Notes: generated from the sequence alone by a model not told the origin. DNA of 7,362 nt from Thermoplasmata archaeon (GCA_019594025.1 JAFDUB010000082.1:1-7362), one strand, 5' to 3'; positions 1 through 6,327 are shown, numbered from the stretch's first letter. Made by a program: numbers and translations.

Positions 1-243
1 CCCGCCCAAGGTACGGTACGGCTTTTCACCCCAGCGATGTTGAACACCTTCGGTGAAAAGTTGGACGAACCTAAGGTGATGGCCCTTATCGATATAGAGG
101 GAACCGACGGTTCAATTCTCGGGCGGCTGAAAACCCTTGACCCCTTCGGCGATTTAATAGGTACCAAGGTGAAGGCCGTTCTCAGACCCAAGGATAAGCG
201 TGAAGGTACAATGAAGGATATACTCTACTTTGAGGAAAAGTAG
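1..243 (+). CDS. DUF35 OB-fold domain protein, C-terminal part (5' end outside window)
   Basis: The frame is open from the first base, and the ATG at 37 lies inside it, so this is the 3' end of a longer gene and not a 68-residue protein. The visible 80 residues look like the C-terminal OB-fold of DUF35 proteins: a strand with ALIDIEGTDGSILGRL, then the family-typical DLIGTKVKAVLRP, then a short acidic tail. The N-terminal rubredoxin-like zinc ribbon would lie upstream. In archaea such proteins bridge acetoacetyl-CoA thiolase and HMG-CoA synthase in a complex that passes acetoacetyl-CoA into the mevalonate pathway, and the gene commonly follows those two. I infer, but cannot see, that they lie just upstream. 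Oligo-T tracts follow the TAG stop, so it probably ends its own transcription unit and is not part of the beta-oxidation genes. Confidence 0.8.
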   Translation, partial: PAQGTVRLFTPAMLNTFGEKLDEPKVMALIDIEGTDGSILGRLKTLDPFGDLIGTKVKAVLRPKDKREGTMKDILYFEEK

Positions 244-262
244 CAGTCCGTCCTCAAACCCC

Positions 263-297
263 TTTTTCCTTTCTTTTTGTATATACTGTTCGTTTTT
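263..297 (+). terminator. oligo-T transcription terminator region
   Basis: Three T5 runs (263-267, 274-278 and 293-297) lie in a pyrimidine-rich stretch that starts about 20 bp after the stop of the DUF35 gene. Archaeal RNA polymerase terminates at such runs without needing a hairpin. The third run also sits in the loop of the inverted repeat at 284-305. The position fits termination of the upstream unit before the acyl-CoA dehydrogenase promoter. Confidence 0.55.
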
Positions 298-305
298 AAA
301 CAGTA
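284..305. repeat. 7-bp perfect inverted repeat with 8-nt spacer
   Basis: TACTGTT at 284-290 is the exact reverse complement of AACAGTA at 299-305, with an 8-nt T-rich spacer. It could be a hairpin that helps terminate the upstream gene, or a dimeric-repressor operator about 150 bp upstream of the acyl-CoA dehydrogenase start. I did not see the same half-sites in the other intergenic regions, which argues against a shared operator. A 7-bp match in AT-rich DNA could also be chance. Confidence 0.4.
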
Positions 306-418
306 AAGTAAGTATTCATGTTAAAGAAGTAAAGATTCTTAAGATCCGGTTCCAACGTTAATCGGAGGGGGATTCTTCAAGTAATGAGAATTAACTAGAA
401 GTCGTCAGTACCTCACGT

Positions 419-432
419 CGAAAGTTTTATCT
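419..432 (+). promoter_or_regulatory. BRE/TATA promoter of the acyl-CoA dehydrogenase-ETF unit
   Basis: A purine-rich element CGAAAG (419-424, BRE-like) is followed directly by TTTTATCT (425-432, TATA-like). The usual distance of about 25 bp from TATA to start site would put transcription initiation at about 453-456, on or next to the ATG at 456. No good Shine-Dalgarno sequence precedes that ATG, so a leaderless or nearly leaderless mRNA is the natural reading. A second AT-rich motif, AATATATC (439-446), lies too close to the ATG to serve. Confidence 0.5.
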
Positions 433-455
433 AAAGTGAATATATCGGGATAATC

Positions 456-1595
456 ATGGATTTCGAATTAGACGATAATCAAAAGATGATCAGAAATATG
501 GTCAGGGATTTCGCCGAAAAAGAGATCGAACCGGTGGCTGCTGAGCTTGATGAAGAAGAAAAGTATCCTCACGAAATATTGAAGAAGATGTCAAAACTTG
601 GACTCTTGGGTATAATGGTACCCTCCGAGTACGGAGGTGCCGGTCTGGATACCGTAAGCTATGCCATAGTTATCGAGGAGATATCGAAGAAGTGTGCCTC
701 AACCGGGGTGATCACTTCGGTACACAACTCTCTGGTCAACGATCCTATAATGAAGTATGGGACGGAAGAGCAGAAAAAAAAGTATCTTCCTATACTTGCA
801 AGCGGCGAAAAGATAGGTGCCTTTGCAGGTACAGAGGCAAACGCCGGAACAGACCTTGGAGCCATGGAGACCACTGCAGTACTTGAAGGAGATCATTACG
901 TGATCAACGGCTCCAAGACTTTCATTACCAGCGGCAGCGAAGCCGGTATCCATATCGTATTCGCAATTACCGATAAATACGCGGGTTACAAAGGTGTTAG
1001 TGCCTTCATCGTAGAATCAGATACAGAGGGCTTCGAGGTCGGTAGTATTTTTGAAAAGTTAGGAATCAACGCATCGGTAACCTCCGAACTTGTGTTCGAA
1101 GATATGCATGTTCCCAAGGAAAACCTGTTGGGTGAGGAAGGGCAGGGCTTCAAGATAGCTCTTGGAACGCTGGACGGCGGCAGGATAGGTATAGCCGCTC
1201 AGGCGGTAGGGATAGCACAAAGAGCTCTCGAAGAGAGTATCGAATATTCACAGCAGAGGCAGCAGTTCGGAAGACCTATCGGTAAGTTCCAAGCTATCCA
1301 GTGGAAGATAGCTGACATGGCGACTAACATCGAAGCCTCCAGGCTGCTGTTGCATAAAGCCGCCTTCGCCAAGGACCAAGGAGGAAGATTCTCCAAGGAA
1401 GCGGCCATGGCTAAACTTTTTGCCTCCGAGACCGCTGTGGATGCGGCTCTTGACGGCGTACAGATACACGGAGGATACGGTTATACCAAGGAGTATACCG
1501 TCGAGCGCCTATTCAGAGATTCAAAGATAACCGAGATATACGAGGGTACCTCCGAGGCCCAACGTATGGTGATCGCCAGAAACCTACTTAAGTGA
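456..1595 (+). CDS. short-chain acyl-CoA dehydrogenase (butyryl-CoA dehydrogenase-like)
   Basis: This FAD enzyme oxidises an acyl-CoA to the trans-2-enoyl-CoA and hands the electrons to ETF. It could also work as the reductase. At 379 residues it has the usual family length: N-terminal helical domain (about 1-115), central beta domain (about 120-225) and C-terminal helical domain (about 230-379). The catalytic base is Glu363 in IYEGTSE, the position used by short- and medium-chain enzymes. Signature 2 runs from Gln336 (QIHGGYGY) to Asp355, and the FAD-binding RQQFGRPI is at 268-275. Signature 1 is unusual: residues 124-133 read AGTEANAGTD, with Gly125 and Ala128 where LTEP is typical. The start at 456 gives a standard N-terminus and fits a leaderless transcript. 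EtfB follows after 12 bp, so ETF is the evident partner. Exact chain length cannot be told from sequence, but the neighbours favour C4. Confidence 0.95.
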   Translation: MDFELDDNQKMIRNMVRDFAEKEIEPVAAELDEEEKYPHEILKKMSKLGLLGIMVPSEYGGAGLDTVSYAIVIEEISKKCASTGVITSVHNSLVNDPIMKYGTEEQKKKYLPILASGEKIGAFAGTEANAGTDLGAMETTAVLEGDHYVINGSKTFITSGSEAGIHIVFAITDKYAGYKGVSAFIVESDTEGFEVGSIFEKLGINASVTSELVFEDMHVPKENLLGEEGQGFKIALGTLDGGRIGIAAQAVGIAQRALEESIEYSQQRQQFGRPIGKFQAIQWKIADMATNIEASRLLLHKAAFAKDQGGRFSKEAAMAKLFASETAVDAALDGVQIHGGYGYTKEYTVERLFRDSKITEIYEGTSEAQRMVIARNLLK

Positions 1596-1607
1596 GGTGT
1601 ATAGAAC

Positions 1608-2375
1608 ATGAATATTATAGTATGCGCAAAAGAAGTTTTAGACGTTTCCGAGATCAAAACCGACCCCAAGACGAACAGACCCGTTCTTCAGGGTATCGAT
1701 AAAAAGATTAGTGATATAGACAAGAATGCCGTAGAAGAGGCAGTGAGGATCAAGGAAAAACTAGGCGGAAAGATAATTATCCTCTCCGTCGGCCCTTCAG
1801 AGGCGAACGAACGAATAAAAGAACTGTTGGCCATGGGTGCCGACGAGGCTAGGATAATACCTTTTTCAGGGGATCAAAATTATCGTGTCGTGTCAAACAT
1901 CCTTGCCGATGCGGTAAAAAAGATAGGCGAGTACGATATCGTATTGTGCGGCGAAGCATCTATCGATATGTTCTCCGGACAGGTGGGACCTCTTTTAGCT
2001 GAAAAACTCGGCCTATCGCAAATCACCTACGCAAAAAACATCGATGCAGAGGAGGATAAACTCACGGTTGACAGGGACTTGGGAGATAAGAAGGTGACCG
2101 TTGAATCGCCTTACCCCGTGGTTGTAACGGTAACCAAGGAGATCAACGAACCTAGATTGCCCAGCTTGATGGACATCTTGGGTGCTGCAAACAAACCTAT
2201 AGAAACGTGGGAACCTTCTACCTTTGTGGATTCGAAAAAATTGGAACCAAGGATGGAAACCTTGGAGGTAAAAGGTATGTCAATGGAAAGAAAGAATGTC
2301 GTATTCGAAGACGATTTGGACGACGCCGTTAAAGAGCTCGTGGATCGGCTTGCCAAAGATGGAGTTCTGGGGTGA
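1608..2375 (+). CDS. etfB: electron transfer flavoprotein, beta subunit
   Basis: EtfB pairs with EtfA to form the soluble flavoprotein that takes electrons from acyl-CoA dehydrogenase. The 255-residue protein has the ETF alpha/beta fold. MNIIVCAKEV opens the first strand, a nucleotide-binding segment CGEASIDMFSGQVGP lies at 114-128, and the family signature region EINEPRLPSLMDI lies at 178-190. Leu187 aligns with the leucine of the human recognition loop (Leu195) that docks into acyl-CoA dehydrogenases. The VGP and QITY segment and the long C-terminal tail resemble prokaryotic, including bifurcating, ETFs, but the usual DGDT before the QVGP is replaced by DMFSG. I therefore cannot say whether this subunit binds AMP or a second, bifurcating FAD. 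The start is supported by a Shine-Dalgarno GAGGTG at 1594-1599, eight bases upstream, overlapping the dehydrogenase stop. It is co-transcribed with both neighbours. Confidence 0.95.
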   Translation: MNIIVCAKEVLDVSEIKTDPKTNRPVLQGIDKKISDIDKNAVEEAVRIKEKLGGKIIILSVGPSEANERIKELLAMGADEARIIPFSGDQNYRVVSNILADAVKKIGEYDIVLCGEASIDMFSGQVGPLLAEKLGLSQITYAKNIDAEEDKLTVDRDLGDKKVTVESPYPVVVTVTKEINEPRLPSLMDILGAANKPIETWEPSTFVDSKKLEPRMETLEVKGMSMERKNVVFEDDLDDAVKELVDRLAKDGVLG

Positions 2376-2381
2376 GACAAA

Positions 2382-3335
2382 ATGGTACTGATTTACTCTG
2401 ACGAAAAAAACTTGTCTCTCGAGATGCTCAGTAAGGGTAGAGAACTTGCCGACGAACTCGGTAAAGAACTAACGGTTGCAATCATCGACGGCGGCGATTC
2501 TGATATCGAGGAGTACATTCGACGTGGCGCGGATAAGGTTTTCGCGGTAGATGTAGATCTAGACAATTTTAAGGTAGAAGAGTACGCCCAGATACTTTCA
2601 AAAATCGTAGAAAAAACAGGTGCGGAAACCGTTTTAATAGGTTCCAATAAGGATGGAAAGGAACTCGCACCTCGCCTGGCATCGATACTAGATGCAGACT
2701 GCGTCACCGACTGCACAGGTCTATATATGGAAGGCGACAGCCTGGTAACGGAACGGATTATCTACAGCGGTAACGCTATTTCCGTTAGTGCTTTCACCGG
2801 CTCACCAAGAGTAGTAACAATTCCATCGAAATTATTCGACCCTCTACTCGAAGACGATTCTAGGTCCGGAGAGGTTATTCGTGAGGAAGTAGAATTCGAC
2901 CCTTTCCCTTCCCAGATTACCAACGTACAGCAGATGGAGTGCGAAGGAGTCAACGTCGAGGACGCCGCTTCTATCGTATCCTGCGGCAGGGGATTCAAGA
3001 ACAAGGAGGATATCAAACTAGCGGAAGAACTTGCGGAGCTGCTCCCCGGTGAGGCGATCGGTTGCTCTCGGCCGGTATCTGCAGACCTCAAATGGCTTTC
3101 CGAGGACCATTGGGTTGGTTTATCCGGTCATAAGGTAAAACCTAAGCTGTACGTGGCTATAGGCATATCCGGTCAGATACAGCATATCGCCGGTATGAGG
3201 GATTCGGATATAGTCGTGGCCATCAATAAGGACCCTGACGCCTTGATATTCAAAGCGGCTGATTACGGTATAGTGGGAGACCTTTACCAGGTTCTGCCGA
3301 AATTAGCCGATGCCATCAAAGAAAAAAAGGGCTAG
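2382..3335 (+). CDS. etfA: electron transfer flavoprotein, alpha subunit
   Basis: This is the FAD-carrying subunit of ETF, 317 residues, a normal length. Domain I is the N-terminal nucleotide-binding-like fold (about 1-185). The C-terminal FAD domain starts near SCGRG (200-204) and continues with CSRP (228-231), GLSGHKVKPKLYVAIGISGQ (246-265), His268 in IQHIAGM, and the stretch NKDPDALIF then YGIVGDLY (282-302). His268 matches the flavin-contacting His286 of human ETF. Two conserved spots are altered: Trp244 (EDHWVG) where Gln is usual (human MQVG, bifurcating HQIG), and Leu288 in DALIF where DAPIF or EAPIF is the norm. The gene starts 6 bp after etfB, with GGGGTGAG (2369-2376) spanning the etfB stop as ribosome binding site, so the two subunits are probably translated in a coupled way. 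An 86-bp gap follows. Confidence 0.95.
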   Translation: MVLIYSDEKNLSLEMLSKGRELADELGKELTVAIIDGGDSDIEEYIRRGADKVFAVDVDLDNFKVEEYAQILSKIVEKTGAETVLIGSNKDGKELAPRLASILDADCVTDCTGLYMEGDSLVTERIIYSGNAISVSAFTGSPRVVTIPSKLFDPLLEDDSRSGEVIREEVEFDPFPSQITNVQQMECEGVNVEDAASIVSCGRGFKNKEDIKLAEELAELLPGEAIGCSRPVSADLKWLSEDHWVGLSGHKVKPKLYVAIGISGQIQHIAGMRDSDIVVAINKDPDALIFKAADYGIVGDLYQVLPKLADAIKEKKG

Positions 3336-3351
3336 TTATTTCCAACTATCA

Positions 3352-3367
3352 CCAATACTTTTAAAAA
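3352..3367 (+). promoter_or_regulatory. probable TATA promoter of the thiolase unit
   Basis: CTTTTAAAAA (3358-3367) in the 86-bp gap after etfA is a good archaeal TATA-box match, preceded by a weak BRE candidate CCAATA (3352-3357). Initiation about 25 bp downstream would fall near 3388, giving a leader of roughly 34 nt that contains a GAGG ribosome binding site (3411-3414), seven bases before the thiolase ATG. No strong terminator is seen after etfA, so read-through from the first unit may add to expression. Confidence 0.5.
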
Positions 3368-3381
3368 CGTCTTACTCTTCC

Positions 3382-3407
3382 GGTCTATCGAAGTCATCCT
3401 ATAGACT
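3382..3407. repeat. inverted repeat in the thiolase leader
   Basis: GTCTAT (3383-3388) and ATAGAC (3401-3406) are exact reverse complements around a 12-nt spacer, with a flanking G-T wobble (3382/3407). It lies around the predicted transcription start and just upstream of the GAGG ribosome binding site. It could be an operator or a small leader hairpin, but with six base pairs chance is a real alternative. Confidence 0.3.
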
Positions 3408-3421
3408 AGAGAGGCATTAAT

Positions 3422-4600
3422 ATGAAAGAAGCAGTTATAATTTCTGCCGTTAGAACGGCAATAGGTAAGTTTAACGGGACGCTCTCGGGTTTTTCCGCCC
3501 CGGAATTAGGAAGTTTCACCATAGAAGAGGCGGTTAAGAGAGCAGGTATAAACAAAAGAGATGTACAAGAAGTACTCATGGGCAACGTTGTTTCCGCCGG
3601 GCTCGGTCAGAACCCGGCTAGGCAGGCCGCAATTGGAGCTGAAATACCGGTAGACTCGGGGGCAGCAACGGTGAACAAGGTGTGCGGTTCCGGTCTCAAG
3701 ACGGTCATGCTCGCTGCAAACAGCGTAAGGGTAGGAGAGTACGATACCATCGTTGCTGGTGGTATGGAAAGTATGACCCGAGCGCCTTACGTACTGAATA
3801 AAGCACGTAACGGATACCGGCTGGGCAACGGCGAGATAATAGACGCCATGGTTCACGACGGTCTTTGGGAAATCTACAACGATTTCCATATGGGGATCAC
3901 AGGAGAAAGAATCGCAGAGCACTATGATCTGTCAAGAGAAGAAGTCGACGAGTTTGCGTTGAGGAGCCACCGCCTGGCGGCAGAGGCTGCGGATAATGGA
4001 AAATTTGACGAAGAAATTATGCCCTTGGAGGTATCTCAGAGGAGAGCCGACCCGATTGTATTCGATAAGGACGAAGGGATCCGACCGGGCAGTACTTTAG
4101 AAAAGCTTGGTAAATTGAGACCGGCGTTCAAAAAGGACGGTCTCGTCACTGCTGGAAACGCTTCTCAGATATCCGATGGTGCGTCGGCCGTTGTTGTGAT
4201 GAGCGGAGATAAAGCGGAGGAAAGAAAACTAGAGCCCATGGCTAGAATAATCGATTATTATACAGTCGGCGTAGTACCTGAAGATGTGATGGAGGCTCCC
4301 GTACCCGCTATTAAGGAACTAATGGCTAGAAACGACCTTACCATAGATGATTTTGACCTCATAGAACACAACGAGGCGTTCGCATCCGCATCGGCGGCCG
4401 TTCAGAAAGAATTCGATATACCGGACAATAAATTCAACGTCCACGGCGGAGCCGTAGCACTGGGACATCCCATAGGATGCAGCGGTGCTAGAGTGCTGAC
4501 CACGCTGCTGTACGCTATGAAAGACAGAGGTGCACACCGAGGTCTGGCGACCCTGTGCCTCGGTGGCGGGAACGCTGTTGCGATGATAGTGGAGATGTGA
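3422..4600 (+). CDS. acetyl-CoA C-acetyltransferase (bacterial-type thiolase)
   Basis: This enzyme cleaves acetoacetyl-CoA with CoA into two acetyl-CoA, or condenses them in reverse. The 392-residue length and motifs match the biosynthetic/degradative tetrameric thiolases of bacteria (Zoogloea type). Nucleophile Cys88 lies in NKVCGSG, NEAFA is at 317-321, His349 lies in GHPIGCSG, and the acid/base Cys379 lies in CLGGG. All catalytic residues are present. The N-terminus KEAVIISAVRTAIGKF is canonical, and the start has GAGG (3411-3414) seven bases upstream. This is not the archaeal SCP-x-type thiolase that works with DUF35 proteins, so it likely serves the beta-oxidation genes and not the mevalonate pathway suggested at the left edge. 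The stop is a tandem TGA-TAG (4598-4603), and the next gene begins 4 bp after the TGA. Confidence 0.95.
   Translation: MKEAVIISAVRTAIGKFNGTLSGFSAPELGSFTIEEAVKRAGINKRDVQEVLMGNVVSAGLGQNPARQAAIGAEIPVDSGAATVNKVCGSGLKTVMLAANSVRVGEYDTIVAGGMESMTRAPYVLNKARNGYRLGNGEIIDAMVHDGLWEIYNDFHMGITGERIAEHYDLSREEVDEFALRSHRLAAEAADNGKFDEEIMPLEVSQRRADPIVFDKDEGIRPGSTLEKLGKLRPAFKKDGLVTAGNASQISDGASAVVVMSGDKAEERKLEPMARIIDYYTVGVVPEDVMEAPVPAIKELMARNDLTIDDFDLIEHNEAFASASAAVQKEFDIPDNKFNVHGGAVALGHPIGCSGARVLTTLLYAMKDRGAHRGLATLCLGGGNAVAMIVEM
4591..4594 (+). promoter_or_regulatory. ribosome binding site that decides the start of the 3-hydroxyacyl-CoA dehydrogenase gene
   Basis: GGAG inside the last codons of the thiolase gene is 10 bases from the ATG at 4605 but 16 from the in-frame ATG at 4611. 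The first is therefore the better start, adding two residues (Met-Glu) before the usual MKKIGVVGAG. Confidence 0.5.
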
Positions 4601-4604
4601 TAGC

Positions 4605-5459
4605 ATGGAAATGAAGAAAATAGGTGTAGTAGGTGCCGGAACAATGGGTCACGGCATAGCCCTTGTATCCGCTCAAACCGGGTACGAAGTGGTGATGCGT
4701 GATATAAAGCAGGAATTCGTTGATAACGGAATGAAAGGTATCGATAAATTCCTTTCGAAGGGAGTTGAAAAAGGCAAGATTACCGCCGAGGACAAAGAGA
4801 ATACGTTATCCCGTATAACCGGGACCGTCGAGATGGCGGATCTCAAGGACTGCGACCTGGTCGTCGAAGCGGTCGTCGAGGATGTGAACATTAAGGAAGA
4901 GGTGTTCAAAGAGTTGGACGAACTCTGCGGGCCGGAAACAATACTGGCTTCCAACACATCCACCATACCCATAACCAAGATGGCTTCTTTCACGGAAAGA
5001 CCTGATAAATTCATCGGTATGCACTTCATGAACCCGGTGCCAATGATGAAGCTGGTGGAGGTGATAAGAGGATTGAGAACATCCGACGAAACCACCGAGA
5101 TCATAATCAAGCTGTCCGAGGAAATGGGGAAGGTACCGGTGGAGGTTAACGACTCACCCGGATTCGTATCTAACCGTGTACTGATACCCATGATAAACGA
5201 GGCCGTGTACTGCCTACAGAACGGTGTCGCAGAGGCGGAGAATATCGATCAGGTCATGAAGTTGGGTATGAACCATCCCATAGGACCTCTGGCACTTGGT
5301 GATCTTATAGGATTGGATACAGTTCTTCATATAATGGAAGTACTCTACGAAGAGTTCAACGATTCTAAGTACAGACCCAGCCCTCTGCTCAAAACCATGG
5401 TTAGAGCGGGTTACCTGGGCAGAAAGACCGGTAAGGGTTTTTATGACTACTCCAAATAG
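4605..5459 (+). CDS. hbd: 3-hydroxyacyl-CoA (3-hydroxybutyryl-CoA) dehydrogenase
   Basis: This enzyme oxidises (S)-3-hydroxybutyryl-CoA to acetoacetyl-CoA with a nicotinamide cofactor, or reduces it in the butyrate direction. The 284 residues form an N-terminal Rossmann domain with GVVGAGTMGHGIA (7-19) and a C-terminal helical dimerisation domain (about 185-284). Asp33 at the end of the second strand points to NAD rather than NADP. The active-site set seen in human HAD is complete and correctly spaced: Ser119 (SNTST), His140 and Asn143 (MHFMNPVP), Glu152 (LVEVI) and Asn190 (SPGFVSNR). The C-terminal GYLGRKTGKGFYDY is typical. It stands alone, not fused to an enoyl-CoA hydratase as in FadB or in some archaeal fusion proteins. 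It lies 4 bp after the thiolase and 8 bp before the hydratase, so the three are surely co-expressed. Confidence 0.95.
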   Translation: MEMKKIGVVGAGTMGHGIALVSAQTGYEVVMRDIKQEFVDNGMKGIDKFLSKGVEKGKITAEDKENTLSRITGTVEMADLKDCDLVVEAVVEDVNIKEEVFKELDELCGPETILASNTSTIPITKMASFTERPDKFIGMHFMNPVPMMKLVEVIRGLRTSDETTEIIIKLSEEMGKVPVEVNDSPGFVSNRVLIPMINEAVYCLQNGVAEAENIDQVMKLGMNHPIGPLALGDLIGLDTVLHIMEVLYEEFNDSKYRPSPLLKTMVRAGYLGRKTGKGFYDYSK

Positions 5460-5467
5460 GTGATTTC

Positions 5468-6295
5468 ATGATAGAGACGGAGATGGAAAATGGCATTGCG
5501 GTCATATATATGAACAACCCGCCCATGAACGTATTGTGCACCGAGCTGTTGAAAGAATTAGATAAAGTTTTAATCGAGCTTGAGAAAGACAACGAACTCA
5601 GGGCCGTTATCGTCACGGGAAAGGGTAAGGCCTTCGTCGCTGGAGCCGATATTAAGGAGATGAAGGATATGTCCGCCCATGAAGCGAAATCCTTCGCTGA
5701 ACTCGGCCAGGGGGTGCTCAATAGATTCGAATCACTACACGTACCCGTGATAGCCGCCGTTAATGGATTCGCATTAGGCGGTGGAACCGAGGTGGCCCTT
5801 GCATGTGATATACGTATCGCATCGGAGACTGCTAGGTTCGGCCAGCCTGAAGTGAATCTAGCGGTAATACCAGGTTTCGGAGGTACTCAAAGGTTGGCTA
5901 GGTGTATCGGACTTGGAAAATCGAAGGAATTGATTTATACCGGCGATATAATCGGAGCGGATAAGGCCTACGAGATAGGCCTGGTTCAGCAGTTGGTCAC
6001 CGGTTACAAACTGGACGATAAAGGTGAAAGAGTAAAGGACGAAAATGGTAGGCCGATGAAGGACAACGAACCGGTGTTGAATGCGGCAGAGGAAATGGCT
6101 GATAAAATAGCCTCCAAAGGTCCTCTTGCCATAAAGAAAGCCAAGGAAGCTATCAACGAGGGGATGAACAAAACCCTCCATGAAGGACTTGAACTGGAAG
6201 CTAAAAAGTTCTTCGAACTTTTCGATACAAAAGATCAGAAGGAAGGAATGGACGCATTCATCAACAAACGAGAACCTGGATTCAAAGGCGAATAA
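5468..6295 (+). CDS. enoyl-CoA hydratase (crotonase family)
   Basis: This enzyme adds water to crotonyl-CoA to give 3-hydroxybutyryl-CoA, reversibly. The crotonase fold is clear: oxyanion-hole segment AFVAGADIKEM (55-65), VNGFALGGGTEVALACD (98-114) with catalytic Glu108, and FGQPEVNLAVIPGFGGTQRL (124-143) with catalytic Glu128. Both glutamates correspond to Glu144 and Glu164 of rat hydratase, so hydratase rather than isomerase activity is expected. At 275 residues it is longer than the usual 258-260. The extra length is a charged, glycine-containing segment at about 178-202 (LDDKGERV, KDENGRPM, KDNEP), placed between the core and the C-terminal trimerisation helices. The tail REGM-like KEGMDAFINKREPGFKG is typical. 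AGGTGAT (5458-5464), overlapping the preceding stop, gives a strong ribosome binding site. Confidence 0.93.
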   Translation: MIETEMENGIAVIYMNNPPMNVLCTELLKELDKVLIELEKDNELRAVIVTGKGKAFVAGADIKEMKDMSAHEAKSFAELGQGVLNRFESLHVPVIAAVNGFALGGGTEVALACDIRIASETARFGQPEVNLAVIPGFGGTQRLARCIGLGKSKELIYTGDIIGADKAYEIGLVQQLVTGYKLDDKGERVKDENGRPMKDNEPVLNAAEEMADKIASKGPLAIKKAKEAINEGMNKTLHEGLELEAKKFFELFDTKDQKEGMDAFINKREPGFKGE

Positions 6296-6327
6296 AAGGA
6301 ATAATCCATAAACACATCAGATAATAT

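Noticed and set aside
37..243. A complete 68-residue protein starting at the ATG at 37
   Set aside because: The frame is open upstream to the first base, and the protein matches the second half of a DUF35 OB-fold domain, so the ATG is internal.
345..366. tRNA-like T-arm (GGTTCCAAC within a short stem) in the intergenic region
   Set aside because: Only a four-base stem with a 14-base loop can be drawn. There is no acceptor stem, D-arm or anticodon arm around it.
692..886. Forward-strand 64-codon frame inside the acyl-CoA dehydrogenase gene
   Set aside because: It is out of frame with the dehydrogenase, has no recognisable motif and is fully explained as a shadow of that gene.
1608..3335. Assigning the ETF as electron-bifurcating
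   Set aside because: Motifs are mixed. VGP/QITY in EtfB and GLSG in EtfA resemble bifurcating forms, but His268 in EtfA is as in human ETF and the DGDT motif of EtfB is absent, so sequence reading alone cannot decide.
398..3398. Shared GAAGTCGTC (398-406) and GAAGTCATC (3390-3398) upstream of the two units as a common regulator site
   Set aside because: Eight matching bases out of nine, not symmetrical and placed differently relative to the two TATA boxes; likely chance.
4673..5191. Long reverse-strand open frame (172 codons) opposite the 3-hydroxyacyl-CoA dehydrogenase gene, and similar frames opposite etfA and the thiolase (for example 3506-3922 and 2762-3091)
   Set aside because: Each lies wholly opposite a gene with complete family motifs, has Ser/Thr/Ile-rich composition typical of antisense frames, and shows no recognisable domain or convincing ribosome binding site.
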